A program made the position numbers and the translations under genes. Shown in pieces: positions 1-8,917 of a stretch of 64,000 bases of DNA; the stretch's first letter is position 1, and every line of letters begins with the position of its first letter. The stretch comes from Desulfobacterales bacterium (GTDB taxonomy: Bacteria > Desulfobacterota > Desulfobacteria > Desulfobacterales > Desulfosalsimonadaceae), in NCBI GenBank assembly GCA_018335195.1, contig JAGXKN010000001.1, forward strand, positions 124,001-188,000. Reading direction: 5' to 3'. The notes beneath the pieces were generated by a model. That model made no database searches, had not been told where the DNA came from, and worked only from the letters and a program-made list of their open reading frames with translations.

Positions 1-832
1 AGATCAGCGGGCCTACAAGGTGGGCGAGCAGCACTATGATGTGGGTAACGATTTGTATCGCGATATGCTCGATTCGCGGATGGCCTATACCTGCGGCTAC
101 TGGAGCGGCGGCGCATGCGATCTGGACGAGGCCCAGGAGGCCAAGCTGGATCTGATATGCCGGAAAATCGAGCTTGAACCCGGCATGAAGGTGCTGGATC
201 TAGGCTGCGGCTGGGGATGCTTTGCCAAGTATGCCGCGGAAAATTACGGCGCGGAAGTCACCGGCGTAACCGTCTCCCAGGAGCAGGTGGATCTGGGCAA
301 CAAGATTTGCGAGGGCCTGCCGGTCAATATCTATCTTGACGACTACAGGAACGCAACCGGCAAGTACGACCGGGTGGTCTCCATCGGCATCATGGAGCAC
401 GTGGGCTACAAAAATCACCGCACCTACATGGAGGTGGCAGACCGGTGCCTGAAAGACAACGGCATCGCCCTGATCCACACTATCGGCGGCAACGTGAGCA
501 TCACCATCGGCAATCCCTGGACAACCACCTATATTTTCCCCAACAGCATGCTGCCTTCCATCTCCCAGCTCGGCGCGGCCATGGAAGGCCTCTTTGTCAT
601 GGAAGACTGGCACAACTTTGGCCCGGATTACGACAAGACCCTTATGGTCTGGAACGACAACTTTGAAAAATCCTGGCCCAAGTACCGGGAAAGCTACGGC
701 GAACGGTTCTACCGGATGTGGAAGTTCTACCTGCTCAGCTCGGCCGGGGCCTTCCGCTCCAGGTCGATTCAGCTGTGGCAGATCGTGATGACCAAACCGG
801 GACGGGCCCAGCCCGACTGCAGGCTCACGTGA
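1..832 (+). CDS. cfa: Cyclopropane-fatty-acyl-phospholipid synthase, 5' partial
   Basis: SAM-dependent enzyme that adds a methylene bridge across double bonds of membrane phospholipid acyl chains. The reading frame is open from base 2 and runs in from outside the window, so the N-terminus is missing. Visible: the family hallmark GEQHYDVGNDLY, the SAM-binding loop VLDLGCGWGCFAKY, and the later SIGIMEHVGYKN segment typical of Cfa. A GTG at base 20 lies inside a conserved block and is not the start. The C-terminal two thirds is intact. Eight bases separate its stop from the next gene, another lipid-modifying candidate, so the two are probably co-transcribed. Confidence 0.93.
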   Translation, partial: DQRAYKVGEQHYDVGNDLYRDMLDSRMAYTCGYWSGGACDLDEAQEAKLDLICRKIELEPGMKVLDLGCGWGCFAKYAAENYGAEVTGVTVSQEQVDLGNKICEGLPVNIYLDDYRNATGKYDRVVSIGIMEHVGYKNHRTYMEVADRCLKDNGIALIHTIGGNVSITIGNPWTTTYIFPNSMLPSISQLGAAMEGLFVMEDWHNFGPDYDKTLMVWNDNFEKSWPKYRESYGERFYRMWKFYLLSSAGAFRSRSIQLWQIVMTKPGRAQPDCRLT

Positions 833-839
833 ATTTCTC

Positions 840-1808
840 ATGAAAACGGCAACCGTCATCATCGTGGGCGGCGGGCCGGCCGGCGCCACCTGCGCCCGGG
901 AGCTTGCAAGGCACGGCACGGATGTGCTGATCCTGGACAAGGCGGTATTTCCGCGAACCAAGCTTTGCGCCGGCTGGATCACGCCCCGGGTGCTGGCAGA
1001 CCTCGAACTCGATCCGGCCGATTACCCCCACCGGCTGCTGACTTACCGTCGGATCATGTTTTACATCAAGGGCGTGCCCGTGCCCGTGCCCACCCACCAG
1101 TATTCCATCCGGCGTTTTGAATTCGACGATTTTTTGTTAAAACGCGCCGGGGTGCCCGTACAACGCCACCGGGTAAGAAATATCCGCAGAGCCGGCAGCA
1201 AGTACGTTATTGACGATGCATACCAGTGCACCTACCTGGTGGGTGCGGGCGGCACGCACTGCCCGGTTTACAAGTCGCTTTTTTCCGGAATCCATCCCCG
1301 GGATCCCGGGCGCTGCATTGCCACGGCCGAAAAGGAATTTGCCTGGCAATGGCAGGACCCCCAATGCCGCCTGTGGTTTTTCGACCGCGGCCTTCCGGGC
1401 TATGCCTGGTACGTACCCAAGCAAAACGGTTATCTCAACGTGGGCATCGGCGGCAAGCTTTCCTCCCTGAAAAAGCGGGGCGAAACCATCAACACCCACT
1501 GGACGCGCTTTGCCGGCAAGCTCGCGCGAAAGGGCCTGACCGACAGCCGCCGGCTTGCGCCAAAGGGACATATCTACTACCTTCGGGGAGCATTAGATGC
1601 GGTCTGCCGCGAAAACGCGTTTATCCTCGGCGATGCCGCGGGGCTTGCCACCCGGGACATGGGCGAGGGCATCGGCCCGGCCATTGAAAGCGCCAGGCTG
1701 GCGGCCCGCGCCATAATTACTGACAACCCTTATTCCATCCAATCCGTCACCCGGTGGAGCGCTCCGCAAATCCTGGCGGGACGTTTTACTAAGCCGCGCA
1801 AGAAATAA
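840..1808 (+). CDS. Geranylgeranyl reductase family FAD-dependent oxidoreductase
   Basis: 322-residue flavoprotein of the geranylgeranyl reductase / PHBH-like fold. The N-terminal dinucleotide motif is VGGGPAGATCARELA. A second FAD motif is AFILGDAAGLATRDMGEGI near residues 262-280, followed by GPAIESARLAARAI. The KLCAGWITPR segment near residue 40 matches the 'K.CGG' region of these reductases, which hydrogenate isoprenoid or related polyene lipids. The exact substrate cannot be read from sequence; a menaquinone-side-chain or membrane-lipid substrate is possible given the adjacent cfa. It starts with ATG 8 bases after cfa. The protein is slightly shorter than the usual ~370-400 residues. Confidence 0.85.
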   Translation: MKTATVIIVGGGPAGATCARELARHGTDVLILDKAVFPRTKLCAGWITPRVLADLELDPADYPHRLLTYRRIMFYIKGVPVPVPTHQYSIRRFEFDDFLLKRAGVPVQRHRVRNIRRAGSKYVIDDAYQCTYLVGAGGTHCPVYKSLFSGIHPRDPGRCIATAEKEFAWQWQDPQCRLWFFDRGLPGYAWYVPKQNGYLNVGIGGKLSSLKKRGETINTHWTRFAGKLARKGLTDSRRLAPKGHIYYLRGALDAVCRENAFILGDAAGLATRDMGEGIGPAIESARLAARAIITDNPYSIQSVTRWSAPQILAGRFTKPRKK

Positions 1809-1949
1809 AACGCCGCGAGGCAGAGCCGCTACCGATACATCATTATTTTGTTGCCCCCATCATTGTTTTCCTGATATAACAATTTTCAATAAGACAAATT
1901 GCGTTAAGTTTAAATAACAGCGTTTATACCCTTACAGGAAACTCCCCGC

Positions 1950-2999
1950 ATGGACATGAAGCGGAGTTATTACGAGGATATCCGGCTATTTCCCTCGTGC
2001 GTCACAGTATTCTGGGCCGTCGTGCTGCTGGCATTCCTCCTGGCCTATCCGTTTTTGTTCAAAAATTACTACGTGTACATGGCAAACTACATTGCCATCA
2101 ATATCATCGTGGTGGTGGGACTCAATCTCCTGGTGGGCTATACCGGCCAGATCTCGCTGGGCCATGCCGGATTTTACGCCATCGGGGCCTATGCCACCAT
2201 AACGCTGATGAGCCTGGCGGGTTTCCCTTTTCTGGCCGCACTGATCTGCGCGGGCCTGATCGCCGCGGCCTTCGGGTTTCTGCTGGGGCTTCCGGCCCTG
2301 CGGCTGGAGGGTCCGTACCTGGCCATTGCCACGCTCGGATTCGGCGTGACCATCACCACCATTATCGGCAGGATCGAAATGCTCGGCGGCCGGCAGGGGC
2401 TGCATGCCCCGGATCTGGTCATTATGGGATATCCCCTGGATACAGACCGGCAATTTTATTACCTGGTCATGATCATCACCGTTCTGCTGGTGCTTTTTGC
2501 CCGCAACGTCACCAAAACCAAAGTCGGCAGAGCGTTTATCGCCATTCGGGACGCCCATATCGCAGCAGAAACCATGGGCGTTAATCTCGTTTTGTACAAA
2601 ACCATGGCTTTTGCCCTGAGCGCATTTTATGCGGGAGTGGCCGGCGGTTTGTACGCATTCGTGCTGCGCTTTATCGAGCCCGGACTCTTTAGCCTGTTTC
2701 TGTCGGTATTTTTTCTGACCATGGCCGTGGCCGGGGGACTGGGATCGGTAATGGGGCCCATTGCCGGGGCGATTGTGCTGTCCTTTCTGGATCTTCAACT
2801 GCGAAACATCCTTTCCATTCCTTATGTCGGAGACTGGCTGCGGCACCTTTCGGCCAGCTATTTCTCCCTGACCGGGGTGTCCAACATCCAGTTTATCGTA
2901 TTCGGCGCCATCCTGATTGCAATCATGCTTTTTGAGCCGCTGGGCTTATACGGCCTGTGGATCCGCACAAAAAAATACTGGAAAACATGGCCGTTTTAA
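1950..2999 (+). CDS. livM: Branched-chain amino acid-type ABC transporter permease LivM
   Basis: 349-residue inner-membrane permease of the LivM/HAAT family. The conserved core NLLVGYTGQISLGHAGFYAI (residues about 53-72) and the cytoplasmic coupling segment TKTKVGRAFIAIRDAHIAAETMG are both present, with about nine hydrophobic segments. It opens a five-gene transporter set (M-H-K-G-F) followed by an acyl-CoA ligase. The order differs from the canonical K-H-M-G-F set found elsewhere in this window on the minus strand. The 140-base upstream spacer is AT-rich and probably carries the promoter. The substrate is not certain; the attached ligase suggests a carboxylic acid rather than leucine. Confidence 0.9.
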   Translation: MDMKRSYYEDIRLFPSCVTVFWAVVLLAFLLAYPFLFKNYYVYMANYIAINIIVVVGLNLLVGYTGQISLGHAGFYAIGAYATITLMSLAGFPFLAALICAGLIAAAFGFLLGLPALRLEGPYLAIATLGFGVTITTIIGRIEMLGGRQGLHAPDLVIMGYPLDTDRQFYYLVMIITVLLVLFARNVTKTKVGRAFIAIRDAHIAAETMGVNLVLYKTMAFALSAFYAGVAGGLYAFVLRFIEPGLFSLFLSVFFLTMAVAGGLGSVMGPIAGAIVLSFLDLQLRNILSIPYVGDWLRHLSASYFSLTGVSNIQFIVFGAILIAIMLFEPLGLYGLWIRTKKYWKTWPF

Positions 3000-3062
3000 C
3001 TAACAGGGACATCATCGGATTCCGTCCCCGTATGCTCCTATAATCGATTAAGGAAGCATCGC

Positions 3063-3938
3063 ATGATCGACTTTTTGCAGATGATAATCAGCGGAATCGC
3101 CGTGGGCAGCTCCTATGCCCTCATGGCCCTGGGCATGGTCCTGATCTACAAGGCCTCGGAAGTACCCAATTTTGTGCAGGGGGAAATGGCCCTGCTGCCG
3201 GTATTTATCGCCTACATGATCATCCATTCCTACGGCCAATCCGTGTTTGCCGCATTTTTCGGCGCCCTGGCCTTTGCCATGCTCCTGGGCTGCCTCCTGG
3301 AATTCATTGTGGTGCGGCGGGCCAAAAATCCCAATATCCTGGGATTGATCATCATTACCATCGGCCTGGAAATGGTGCTGCTGGGATTTGTTTCCTGGAA
3401 GTTCGGGGCAGACCAGCGGGTCATGCCTTTTCCCATCTCTTCATATTCCAGCGTCATGTTCGGCGGCGTCTATATCAGCATCCTGGACCTGCTGACCCTG
3501 GTGGCCGCCCTGGTGATCATGACCGGCCTGTTTTTTTTCTTCCGGTTCTCCAAGCTCGGCGTAGCCATGAAAGCCACCCAGCAGAACGAAACCGCGGCCC
3601 GGCTCATGGGCATCCGGACAAACCGCGTAAAAATGATCACCTGGGGGATTTCCGCCACCGTGGGCACCGTGGCCGGACTTCTGCTGGCCCCTGTATTCAT
3701 GGAGCCATACATGATGTGGGATCCCATGTTAAAAGGATTTGCCGCAGCGGTGATCGGCGGCATGACCTCGCTGCCCGGGGCCGTGTTCGGCGCCTATATT
3801 GTGGGAATCGTGGAACACTTGTTCGGCGGGTATGTGTCCATGGAATACAAGGCGGTGGTGGCATTTGCCGTGATCGTGCTTGTGCTGTGCGTAAAGCCGA
3901 GCGGGCTGTTTGCCCGGCATTACGTGAAAAAGGTGTAA
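3063..3938 (+). CDS. livH: Branched-chain amino acid-type ABC transporter permease LivH
   Basis: 291-residue integral membrane permease pairing with LivM. The opening IISGIAVGSSYALMALGMVL is the LivH signature, followed by the VPNFVQGEMA segment. The coupling region KLGVAMKATQQNETAARLMG contacts the ATPases. A late GLLLAPVFMEPYMMWD and GGMTSLPGAVFGAYIVGIVE stretch matches family helices. It starts 63 bases after livM with AAGGAAG upstream of the ATG. The binding-protein gene follows closely. Confidence 0.92.
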   Translation: MIDFLQMIISGIAVGSSYALMALGMVLIYKASEVPNFVQGEMALLPVFIAYMIIHSYGQSVFAAFFGALAFAMLLGCLLEFIVVRRAKNPNILGLIIITIGLEMVLLGFVSWKFGADQRVMPFPISSYSSVMFGGVYISILDLLTLVAALVIMTGLFFFFRFSKLGVAMKATQQNETAARLMGIRTNRVKMITWGISATVGTVAGLLLAPVFMEPYMMWDPMLKGFAAAVIGGMTSLPGAVFGAYIVGIVEHLFGGYVSMEYKAVVAFAVIVLVLCVKPSGLFARHYVKKV

Positions 3939-3970
3939 AAACCGAAACAAAACCAAAGGGGGAGAAGGGA

Positions 3971-5215
3971 ATGAAAAACACATTGCTTGGGCTTTTGTTG
4001 TGCGCAGCGCTGGTGACGGGATTTGCCGGCGCGGCAAACGCGGAGGTCGGGGTGACCGACACCGAGATCCACATCGGCCAGTGGTCGCCCCAGACCGGAC
4101 CTGCCGCTCCCTGGGGGGCCGTGGCCCGGGGCACGGATGCCTATTTCAAATGGATTAACGCAAACGGCGGCATCCACGGCAGAAAACTCATCCACCACTA
4201 TTTTGATGATGCCTACAACCCGGCCAAAACCATTGCCGGGGTCAAGCAGCTCCAGGAGCAGACCGGCATGTTTGCCTGGGCCAGCGGCGTGGGCACGGCA
4301 TGCGGCCTTGCGGTAAAAGACTATCTGATGGAAAACAGGATCCCCTGGGTCGGGCCGTCCTCGGGCTCCCGGCACTGGGTGGATCCGCCGCAGAAATACC
4401 TGTTCAATGTGTATCCCCTCTACCTCGGCGATGCCCAGCTACTGACGGAATACGCCATAACCGAAATGGGGAAAAAGAAAATCGCCGTGGTCTACCAGGA
4501 AGACGACTACGGAAAACAGGGACTGGAAGGGGCCCGGTACATGCTCAAAAAGCACGACATGGAACTTGCCGAGGCCGTGCCCGTGGCCATTACGGACACG
4601 GACATGCGACCTCATGCCATGCGGCTTCGCCAGGCAGAGGCTGACACGGTGCTCCTGTTTGTCACCCCGGGCCACGTGGCAAGAGTGCTGGGCACCGCCA
4701 AGGCCATGAAATACGAACCCCAGTGGATGAGCACCACCACGTGCGGTGATTTTCCGCTTATGATCGCCATTACCAAAGGACTTTACGAGGGCGTGATCAC
4801 TGCCAGTTTCGGCATGATGGATCCCACGGGCAACGTGGGCGAAGTGGAAAATATCAACAACCCGAAACACGAACTCATGGCCAAATACAAGAAAGAGGTG
4901 TTTGAACAGTTTGCCGCCGAGGATGAACGCTGGGGATACACTTTCACCGCGGGCATCGGTTTTGTCGAGCCCCTGGTCGAGGCCATCCGGCGGGCCGGCC
5001 GGGACCTGACCCGGGAGAAGGTCGTGGCGGAACTGGAAAAAATGGAAAACTTCCAGGGCATCATGGGAAGAATCAATTACGGCCCGTTTGATCCGCAAGA
5101 TCCCCATTGCCGGATCGGCCAGCAGGAGATCTTTCTCCAGCAGTGCACTGCAGACGGCGCTTCCAAAATTCTGACCGAATGGGAGACAACCAAATTCATC
5201 CCCAAATCCGAATAA
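3971..5215 (+). CDS. livK: Liv-type ABC transporter periplasmic substrate-binding protein
   Basis: 414-residue type I periplasmic binding protein. The ATG at 3971 is chosen because a strong purine-rich ribosome site (GGGGGAGAAGGG) precedes it and it opens a clean signal peptide, KNTLLGLLLCAALVTGFAG, with cleavage near AANA|EV. The open frame extends upstream into livH but without a signal peptide. The mature part begins GVTDTEIHIGQWSPQTGP and contains VYQEDDYGKQGLEGARYM, typical of LivK/HAAT receptors. It probably delivers the ligand to LivHM. The downstream acyl-CoA ligase suggests a fatty, aromatic or dicarboxylic acid substrate; that is inference. Confidence 0.92.
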   Translation: MKNTLLGLLLCAALVTGFAGAANAEVGVTDTEIHIGQWSPQTGPAAPWGAVARGTDAYFKWINANGGIHGRKLIHHYFDDAYNPAKTIAGVKQLQEQTGMFAWASGVGTACGLAVKDYLMENRIPWVGPSSGSRHWVDPPQKYLFNVYPLYLGDAQLLTEYAITEMGKKKIAVVYQEDDYGKQGLEGARYMLKKHDMELAEAVPVAITDTDMRPHAMRLRQAEADTVLLFVTPGHVARVLGTAKAMKYEPQWMSTTTCGDFPLMIAITKGLYEGVITASFGMMDPTGNVGEVENINNPKHELMAKYKKEVFEQFAAEDERWGYTFTAGIGFVEPLVEAIRRAGRDLTREKVVAELEKMENFQGIMGRINYGPFDPQDPHCRIGQQEIFLQQCTADGASKILTEWETTKFIPKSE

Positions 5216-5229
5216 ACCTTTTTGAACCG

Positions 5230-5243
5230 CCCGGAATTCCGGG
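5230..5243. other. Perfect palindrome in livK-livG spacer
   Basis: The 14 bases CCCGGAATTCCGGG form a perfect palindrome 14 bases after the livK stop, in the 104-base gap before livG. Binding proteins are normally needed in excess of the ATPases, and hairpins at this position often stabilise or attenuate the transcript. No U-run follows, so it is not a standard terminator. The role is inferred. Confidence 0.3.
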
Positions 5244-5319
5244 TACTTTCATTCAGCCGGCGGAATTTTGCCGGTAACAGGAAGGCAAAGTTCCGCTGGC
5301 TTCCGGGAGATTTACACAT

Positions 5320-6138
5320 ATGACGTTTTTTGCAGTCCGGCACCTGACCATGGCCTTCGGCGGATTAAAAGCCGCAGACGCGGTCTCCTTTGAAATCACA
5401 AAAGGCGAGATTTACGCGATTATCGGACCCAACGGGGCGGGCAAAACCACGGTGTTTAACTGCATCAACGGCATCTATCCCCCGACCGAGGGCAGTATCA
5501 TATTCAAGGACCGAAACATCCGCGGGCTTTCGCCGGACCGTGTGGCAAAAGCCGGCATTGCCCGAACCTTTCAGAACATCGAGCTGTTTTCCAACATGAA
5601 CACCATGGAAAATATTATGCTGGGCCGGCACCTGTTCATGAAAACCGGCCTGTTCCGAGGCGGGCTTATGTGGGGGAAAAAATCCTTTGCCGGAAAAGAG
5701 GAAATCGAAAACCGGCGCAGGGTCGAGGAAATCATCGACCTGCTGGAACTGCAGACCTACAGAAACAAATTCGTGGGGGCCCTGCCCTACGGCATCCAGA
5801 AAAAAATCGAACTGGGCCGGGCCCTTGCTGCGGAACCCGAGCTGCTTTTGCTTGATGAACCATGCGCCGGAATGAATGCAGAAGAAAAACAGGACGTGGT
5901 CTTCTGGATCAAGGACATCCAGGACATGCTGGGCATTACCATCCTTCTTATTGAGCATGACATGCACATGGTCATGGACATATCCGACCGGATCCTGGCG
6001 CTGAACTTCGGCCGGCCCATTGCCGAAGGCTCCCCGGCAGAAGTCAGCGCCCATCCCGAAGTTCTTGCGGCCTACCTGGGCACAGAAGAAGCCGGGGATG
6101 CCCCGGCTTCGGCCGGAGCCGGCCGGAGGCCGGCATGA
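5320..6138 (+). CDS. livG: Liv-type ABC transporter ATP-binding protein LivG
   Basis: 272-residue ATPase. Walker A is GPNGAGKTT, the Q-loop region reads GIARTFQNIELFSNM, and Walker B is LLLLDEPCAGMN. The ABC signature is the LivG-type variant ALPYGIQKKIELGRAL instead of a plain LSGGQ, which is normal for this subfamily. A C-terminal Ala/Gly-rich tail (GDAPASAGAGRRPA) extends past the usual end. It works with LivF on the cytoplasmic face of LivHM. Confidence 0.93.
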   Translation: MTFFAVRHLTMAFGGLKAADAVSFEITKGEIYAIIGPNGAGKTTVFNCINGIYPPTEGSIIFKDRNIRGLSPDRVAKAGIARTFQNIELFSNMNTMENIMLGRHLFMKTGLFRGGLMWGKKSFAGKEEIENRRRVEEIIDLLELQTYRNKFVGALPYGIQKKIELGRALAAEPELLLLDEPCAGMNAEEKQDVVFWIKDIQDMLGITILLIEHDMHMVMDISDRILALNFGRPIAEGSPAEVSAHPEVLAAYLGTEEAGDAPASAGAGRRPA

Positions 6139-6177
6139 ATTTCCAACACTTAGGCATCGGAGCCAATATTGGGCGCA

Positions 6178-6945
6178 ATGCTTGAAATCAAGAACATTGA
6201 AACCTATTACGATCTGATTTACGCCATTCGCGGGGTTTCGCTCACGGTGGCAGAAGGCAACATCACCGCCATTTTGGGCAACAACGGCGCGGGCAAAACC
6301 ACGATTTTGCGCACGGTCATGGGACTGATCGAGGATCAGCCCGACAAGGGGACCATCGGGTTTATGGGCCGGCGCATAGACGGGCTGGATACCGAAAAAA
6401 TCGTGCGCCTGGGCATATCCCTGGTTCCCGAGGGACGCGAGGTCTTCGAGGAACTCTCCGTGCGGGAGAACCTGATGATGGGCGCCTATACCCGGCGGGA
6501 CAAAAATGGCGTGATCCGGGATCTGGAGCGGGTATTTGCTTACTTCCCGATCCTTGCCGACCGCGTGGGCCAATGGGCCGGGACCCTGTCTGGCGGCGAG
6601 CAGCAGATGCTGGCCATCGGAAGGGCCCTGATGAGCCGGCCCAAACTGCTTTTTCTCGACGAGCCCTCCCTGGGCCTTTCGCCCATCCTGGTAAAAGAAA
6701 TTTTTGAAATCATAAAGAAAATCAACCAGGAAGGCGTGACCATCCTGCTCGTGGAACAAAACGCCAAAAAGGCCCTGGAGGTTTCAGATGACGCCCTGAT
6801 CCTTGAAAACGGCAGGTTTGTCATGAAGGGAAAGTCCCGGGACTTAATCGAGGACGAAAACGTCAAGGAATTTTACATGGGCGTTCGATCCAGGGAATCG
6901 GCCAAGGGCTACCAGCGCTGGAAGCGCAAGAAGGTTTGGCGGTAA
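6178..6945 (+). CDS. livF: Liv-type ABC transporter ATP-binding protein LivF
   Basis: 255-residue ATPase. Walker A is GNNGAGKTT, signature LSGGEQQMLAIGRAL, Walker B LLFLDEPSLGLSP, and the H-loop region is replaced by LLVEQNAKKAL as in LivF proteins. The ATG at 6178 opens the family-typical MLEIKNIETYY. A TTG at 6169 has a better-spaced GGAG (6159-6162) and would add three residues, so the start is uncertain by nine bases. The end overlaps the upstream part of the acyl-CoA ligase frame, consistent with one operon. Confidence 0.92.
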   Translation: MLEIKNIETYYDLIYAIRGVSLTVAEGNITAILGNNGAGKTTILRTVMGLIEDQPDKGTIGFMGRRIDGLDTEKIVRLGISLVPEGREVFEELSVRENLMMGAYTRRDKNGVIRDLERVFAYFPILADRVGQWAGTLSGGEQQMLAIGRALMSRPKLLFLDEPSLGLSPILVKEIFEIIKKINQEGVTILLVEQNAKKALEVSDDALILENGRFVMKGKSRDLIEDENVKEFYMGVRSRESAKGYQRWKRKKVWR

Positions 6946-6959
6946 CTCGGAGGAAAACA

Positions 6960-8750
6960 TTGACTGCATCCACAACCCCTGGGGTTTTCAAGCAAACCGT
7001 CTCCGCCCGCGGACAGATGACGGCCATGCGCTACAAGGAACTCGGCCTGTGGCATTATATCACGTGGGATCAATACTATGCCGACGCGCAAAACATCAGC
7101 GCGGCCCTGATTGACATGGGCCTTGAAAAAGGTGCAACCGCCGCCATTATCGGGGATAACTGTCCGGAATGGGTGAAGATCGACATGGGTGTTCAATGCG
7201 CCGGCGGCGTCTCCGTGGGGATCTACACCACCAATGCCTGGCAGGAAGTCGAGTACGTGGTATCCAATTCCGATGCGGTTTTTCTGTTTGCGGAAAACGA
7301 AGAACAGCTCGACAAATGGCTCAACTTCAGAGATGCCGTGCCCGCCCTGAAAAAGGTCATTGTATGGGATACCAAGGGGCTGCGGGAATTCTCCGATCCC
7401 ATGGTGATCAGCCTGGATGCGCTTATCGAACACGGCAGCACGCTTTCCAAAACCGCCGTGGACCGGCGCATGGAAGCCCTCGGGCCAGCGGATCTGTGCG
7501 TGCTGATCTATACCTCCGGCACCACCGGCCCGCCCAAGGGGGCCATGCTCACCCACGGCAACGTCACCTGGATGGCAGAGGCCATTGTGGAACAAAACCC
7601 CATGGGCAAGCAGGACGAGGTGCTGTCCTTTCTTCCGCTGTGCCATATTTTCGAGCGCCTGTTTTCCGTGTTCACCCATATCCGGCACGCCTATGTGGTC
7701 AATTTCGTGGAAAAACCCGATACCGTCACGGACAATATGATCGAGGTTTCCCCCACCGTGGGCTATGCCGTGCCCCGGATCTGGGAGAAATACTATTCGG
7801 CCATCCAGATCCGCATGTCAGAGGCCACGCGCATCAAGCAGCTGGCTTACAATGCGGCGCTGAAAATCGGGCAAAAACGAGCAGGCATGAAAATGCATTT
7901 TCAAAAGGAGCCCGCTTGGGTGGAAGCGCTCTTCGGTCTCGTCCACCTGGTCGTGTTTCGCAAGCTAAAGGAAAGACTCGGATTTGACCGCATCCGGGTG
8001 GCCTACTCCGGGGCCGCGCCCATCTCGGCCCAGGTGCTGTATTTTTACCAGTCCATCGGCATTAACCTGATCGAGGGCTACGGCCAGACCGAGGGGACCG
8101 GGGTGACCTGCACCTCCCAGGAAGGCCGGGCCAAATTCGGCACCGTGGGCACACCGGTGCCGGGCACGGAAGTAAAAATCGCAGAAGACGGCGAAATCCT
8201 GATCAAATCGCCCGGGGTATTTGCCGGATATTACAAGAACCCGCAAGCCACCGCAGAGACCCTCTCCGACGGCTGGTTGTATTCCGGTGATGTGGGGGAA
8301 CTCGATGCGGACGGGTACCTGAAAATCACGGATCGGAAAAAGGACATCATCATCACCGCGGGCGGGAAAAACATCTCTCCGCAGTATATCGAAAACATGC
8401 TCAAGGCCAGCATCTATATCAATGATGCGGTGCTTATCGGCGACCGGCGAAAATACCTGGCCGCCCTGATCATGATCGACGAAGACAACGTGGTCAAGTA
8501 CGCCCAGGACCATAAGATCCAATTTTCCACTTACGGCGATCTGGCCGCCCACCCGGAGATCAACAAGCTGATCGGCTCGGAAATCGACCGCGTCAACCAG
8601 GGCCTGGCCCGGGTGGAAAACGTCCGCAAGTTCCGCATCCTTCCCAAAAAACTCTACGAAGAAGACGGTGAAGTCACCCCCACCATGAAAGTCAAACGCA
8701 AATACGTCAACCGCGCATTTGCCGATATTATCGAAGAGATGTACCAATAG
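6960..8750 (+). CDS. AMP-dependent acyl-CoA synthetase (long-chain fatty acid-CoA ligase type)
   Basis: 596-residue ANL-superfamily enzyme that adenylates a carboxylic acid and transfers it to CoA. The AMP-binding P-loop is LIYTSGTTGPPKGAMLTHGN, the adenine motif is GYGQTEGTG, the hinge region is YSGDVGELDADGYLKITDR, and the C-domain contains KKDIIITAGGKNISP. The TTG at 6960 is chosen because CGGAGG (6948-6953) sits six bases ahead; an upstream in-frame TTG at 6936 lacks a site. The C-terminal end has KVKRKYVNRAFADIIEEMY, the long-chain type. It lies directly after livF and probably activates the imported acid. Confidence 0.92.
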   Translation: MTASTTPGVFKQTVSARGQMTAMRYKELGLWHYITWDQYYADAQNISAALIDMGLEKGATAAIIGDNCPEWVKIDMGVQCAGGVSVGIYTTNAWQEVEYVVSNSDAVFLFAENEEQLDKWLNFRDAVPALKKVIVWDTKGLREFSDPMVISLDALIEHGSTLSKTAVDRRMEALGPADLCVLIYTSGTTGPPKGAMLTHGNVTWMAEAIVEQNPMGKQDEVLSFLPLCHIFERLFSVFTHIRHAYVVNFVEKPDTVTDNMIEVSPTVGYAVPRIWEKYYSAIQIRMSEATRIKQLAYNAALKIGQKRAGMKMHFQKEPAWVEALFGLVHLVVFRKLKERLGFDRIRVAYSGAAPISAQVLYFYQSIGINLIEGYGQTEGTGVTCTSQEGRAKFGTVGTPVPGTEVKIAEDGEILIKSPGVFAGYYKNPQATAETLSDGWLYSGDVGELDADGYLKITDRKKDIIITAGGKNISPQYIENMLKASIYINDAVLIGDRRKYLAALIMIDEDNVVKYAQDHKIQFSTYGDLAAHPEINKLIGSEIDRVNQGLARVENVRKFRILPKKLYEEDGEVTPTMKVKRKYVNRAFADIIEEMYQ

Positions 8751-8917
8751 CCGGCGCTTTGAGCATACCGTCCGGCCGGCAGTTATCCGTTGTCACGCTT
8801 CTTTTGCCCGGGGTTTGAGAATCATTTGAAGGCAGATCCAAAATCGGATATGATTTTACTTTCATACAGATTGCCTTCCGGCACTGCGGCCTTAAAACAT
8901 TATAAAAGCGGAAGCAT

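Noticed and set aside
3716-3970. Upstream extension of the first Liv binding protein into livH
   Set aside because: The frame is open but the extension has no signal peptide; a strong ribosome site and a clean signal peptide mark 3971.
5365-6759. Long open frame on the minus strand opposite livG and livF
   Set aside because: Its translation is low-complexity and His/Gln-rich with no motif, while the plus strand encodes two clear ABC ATPases. High GC in third positions creates such antisense frames.
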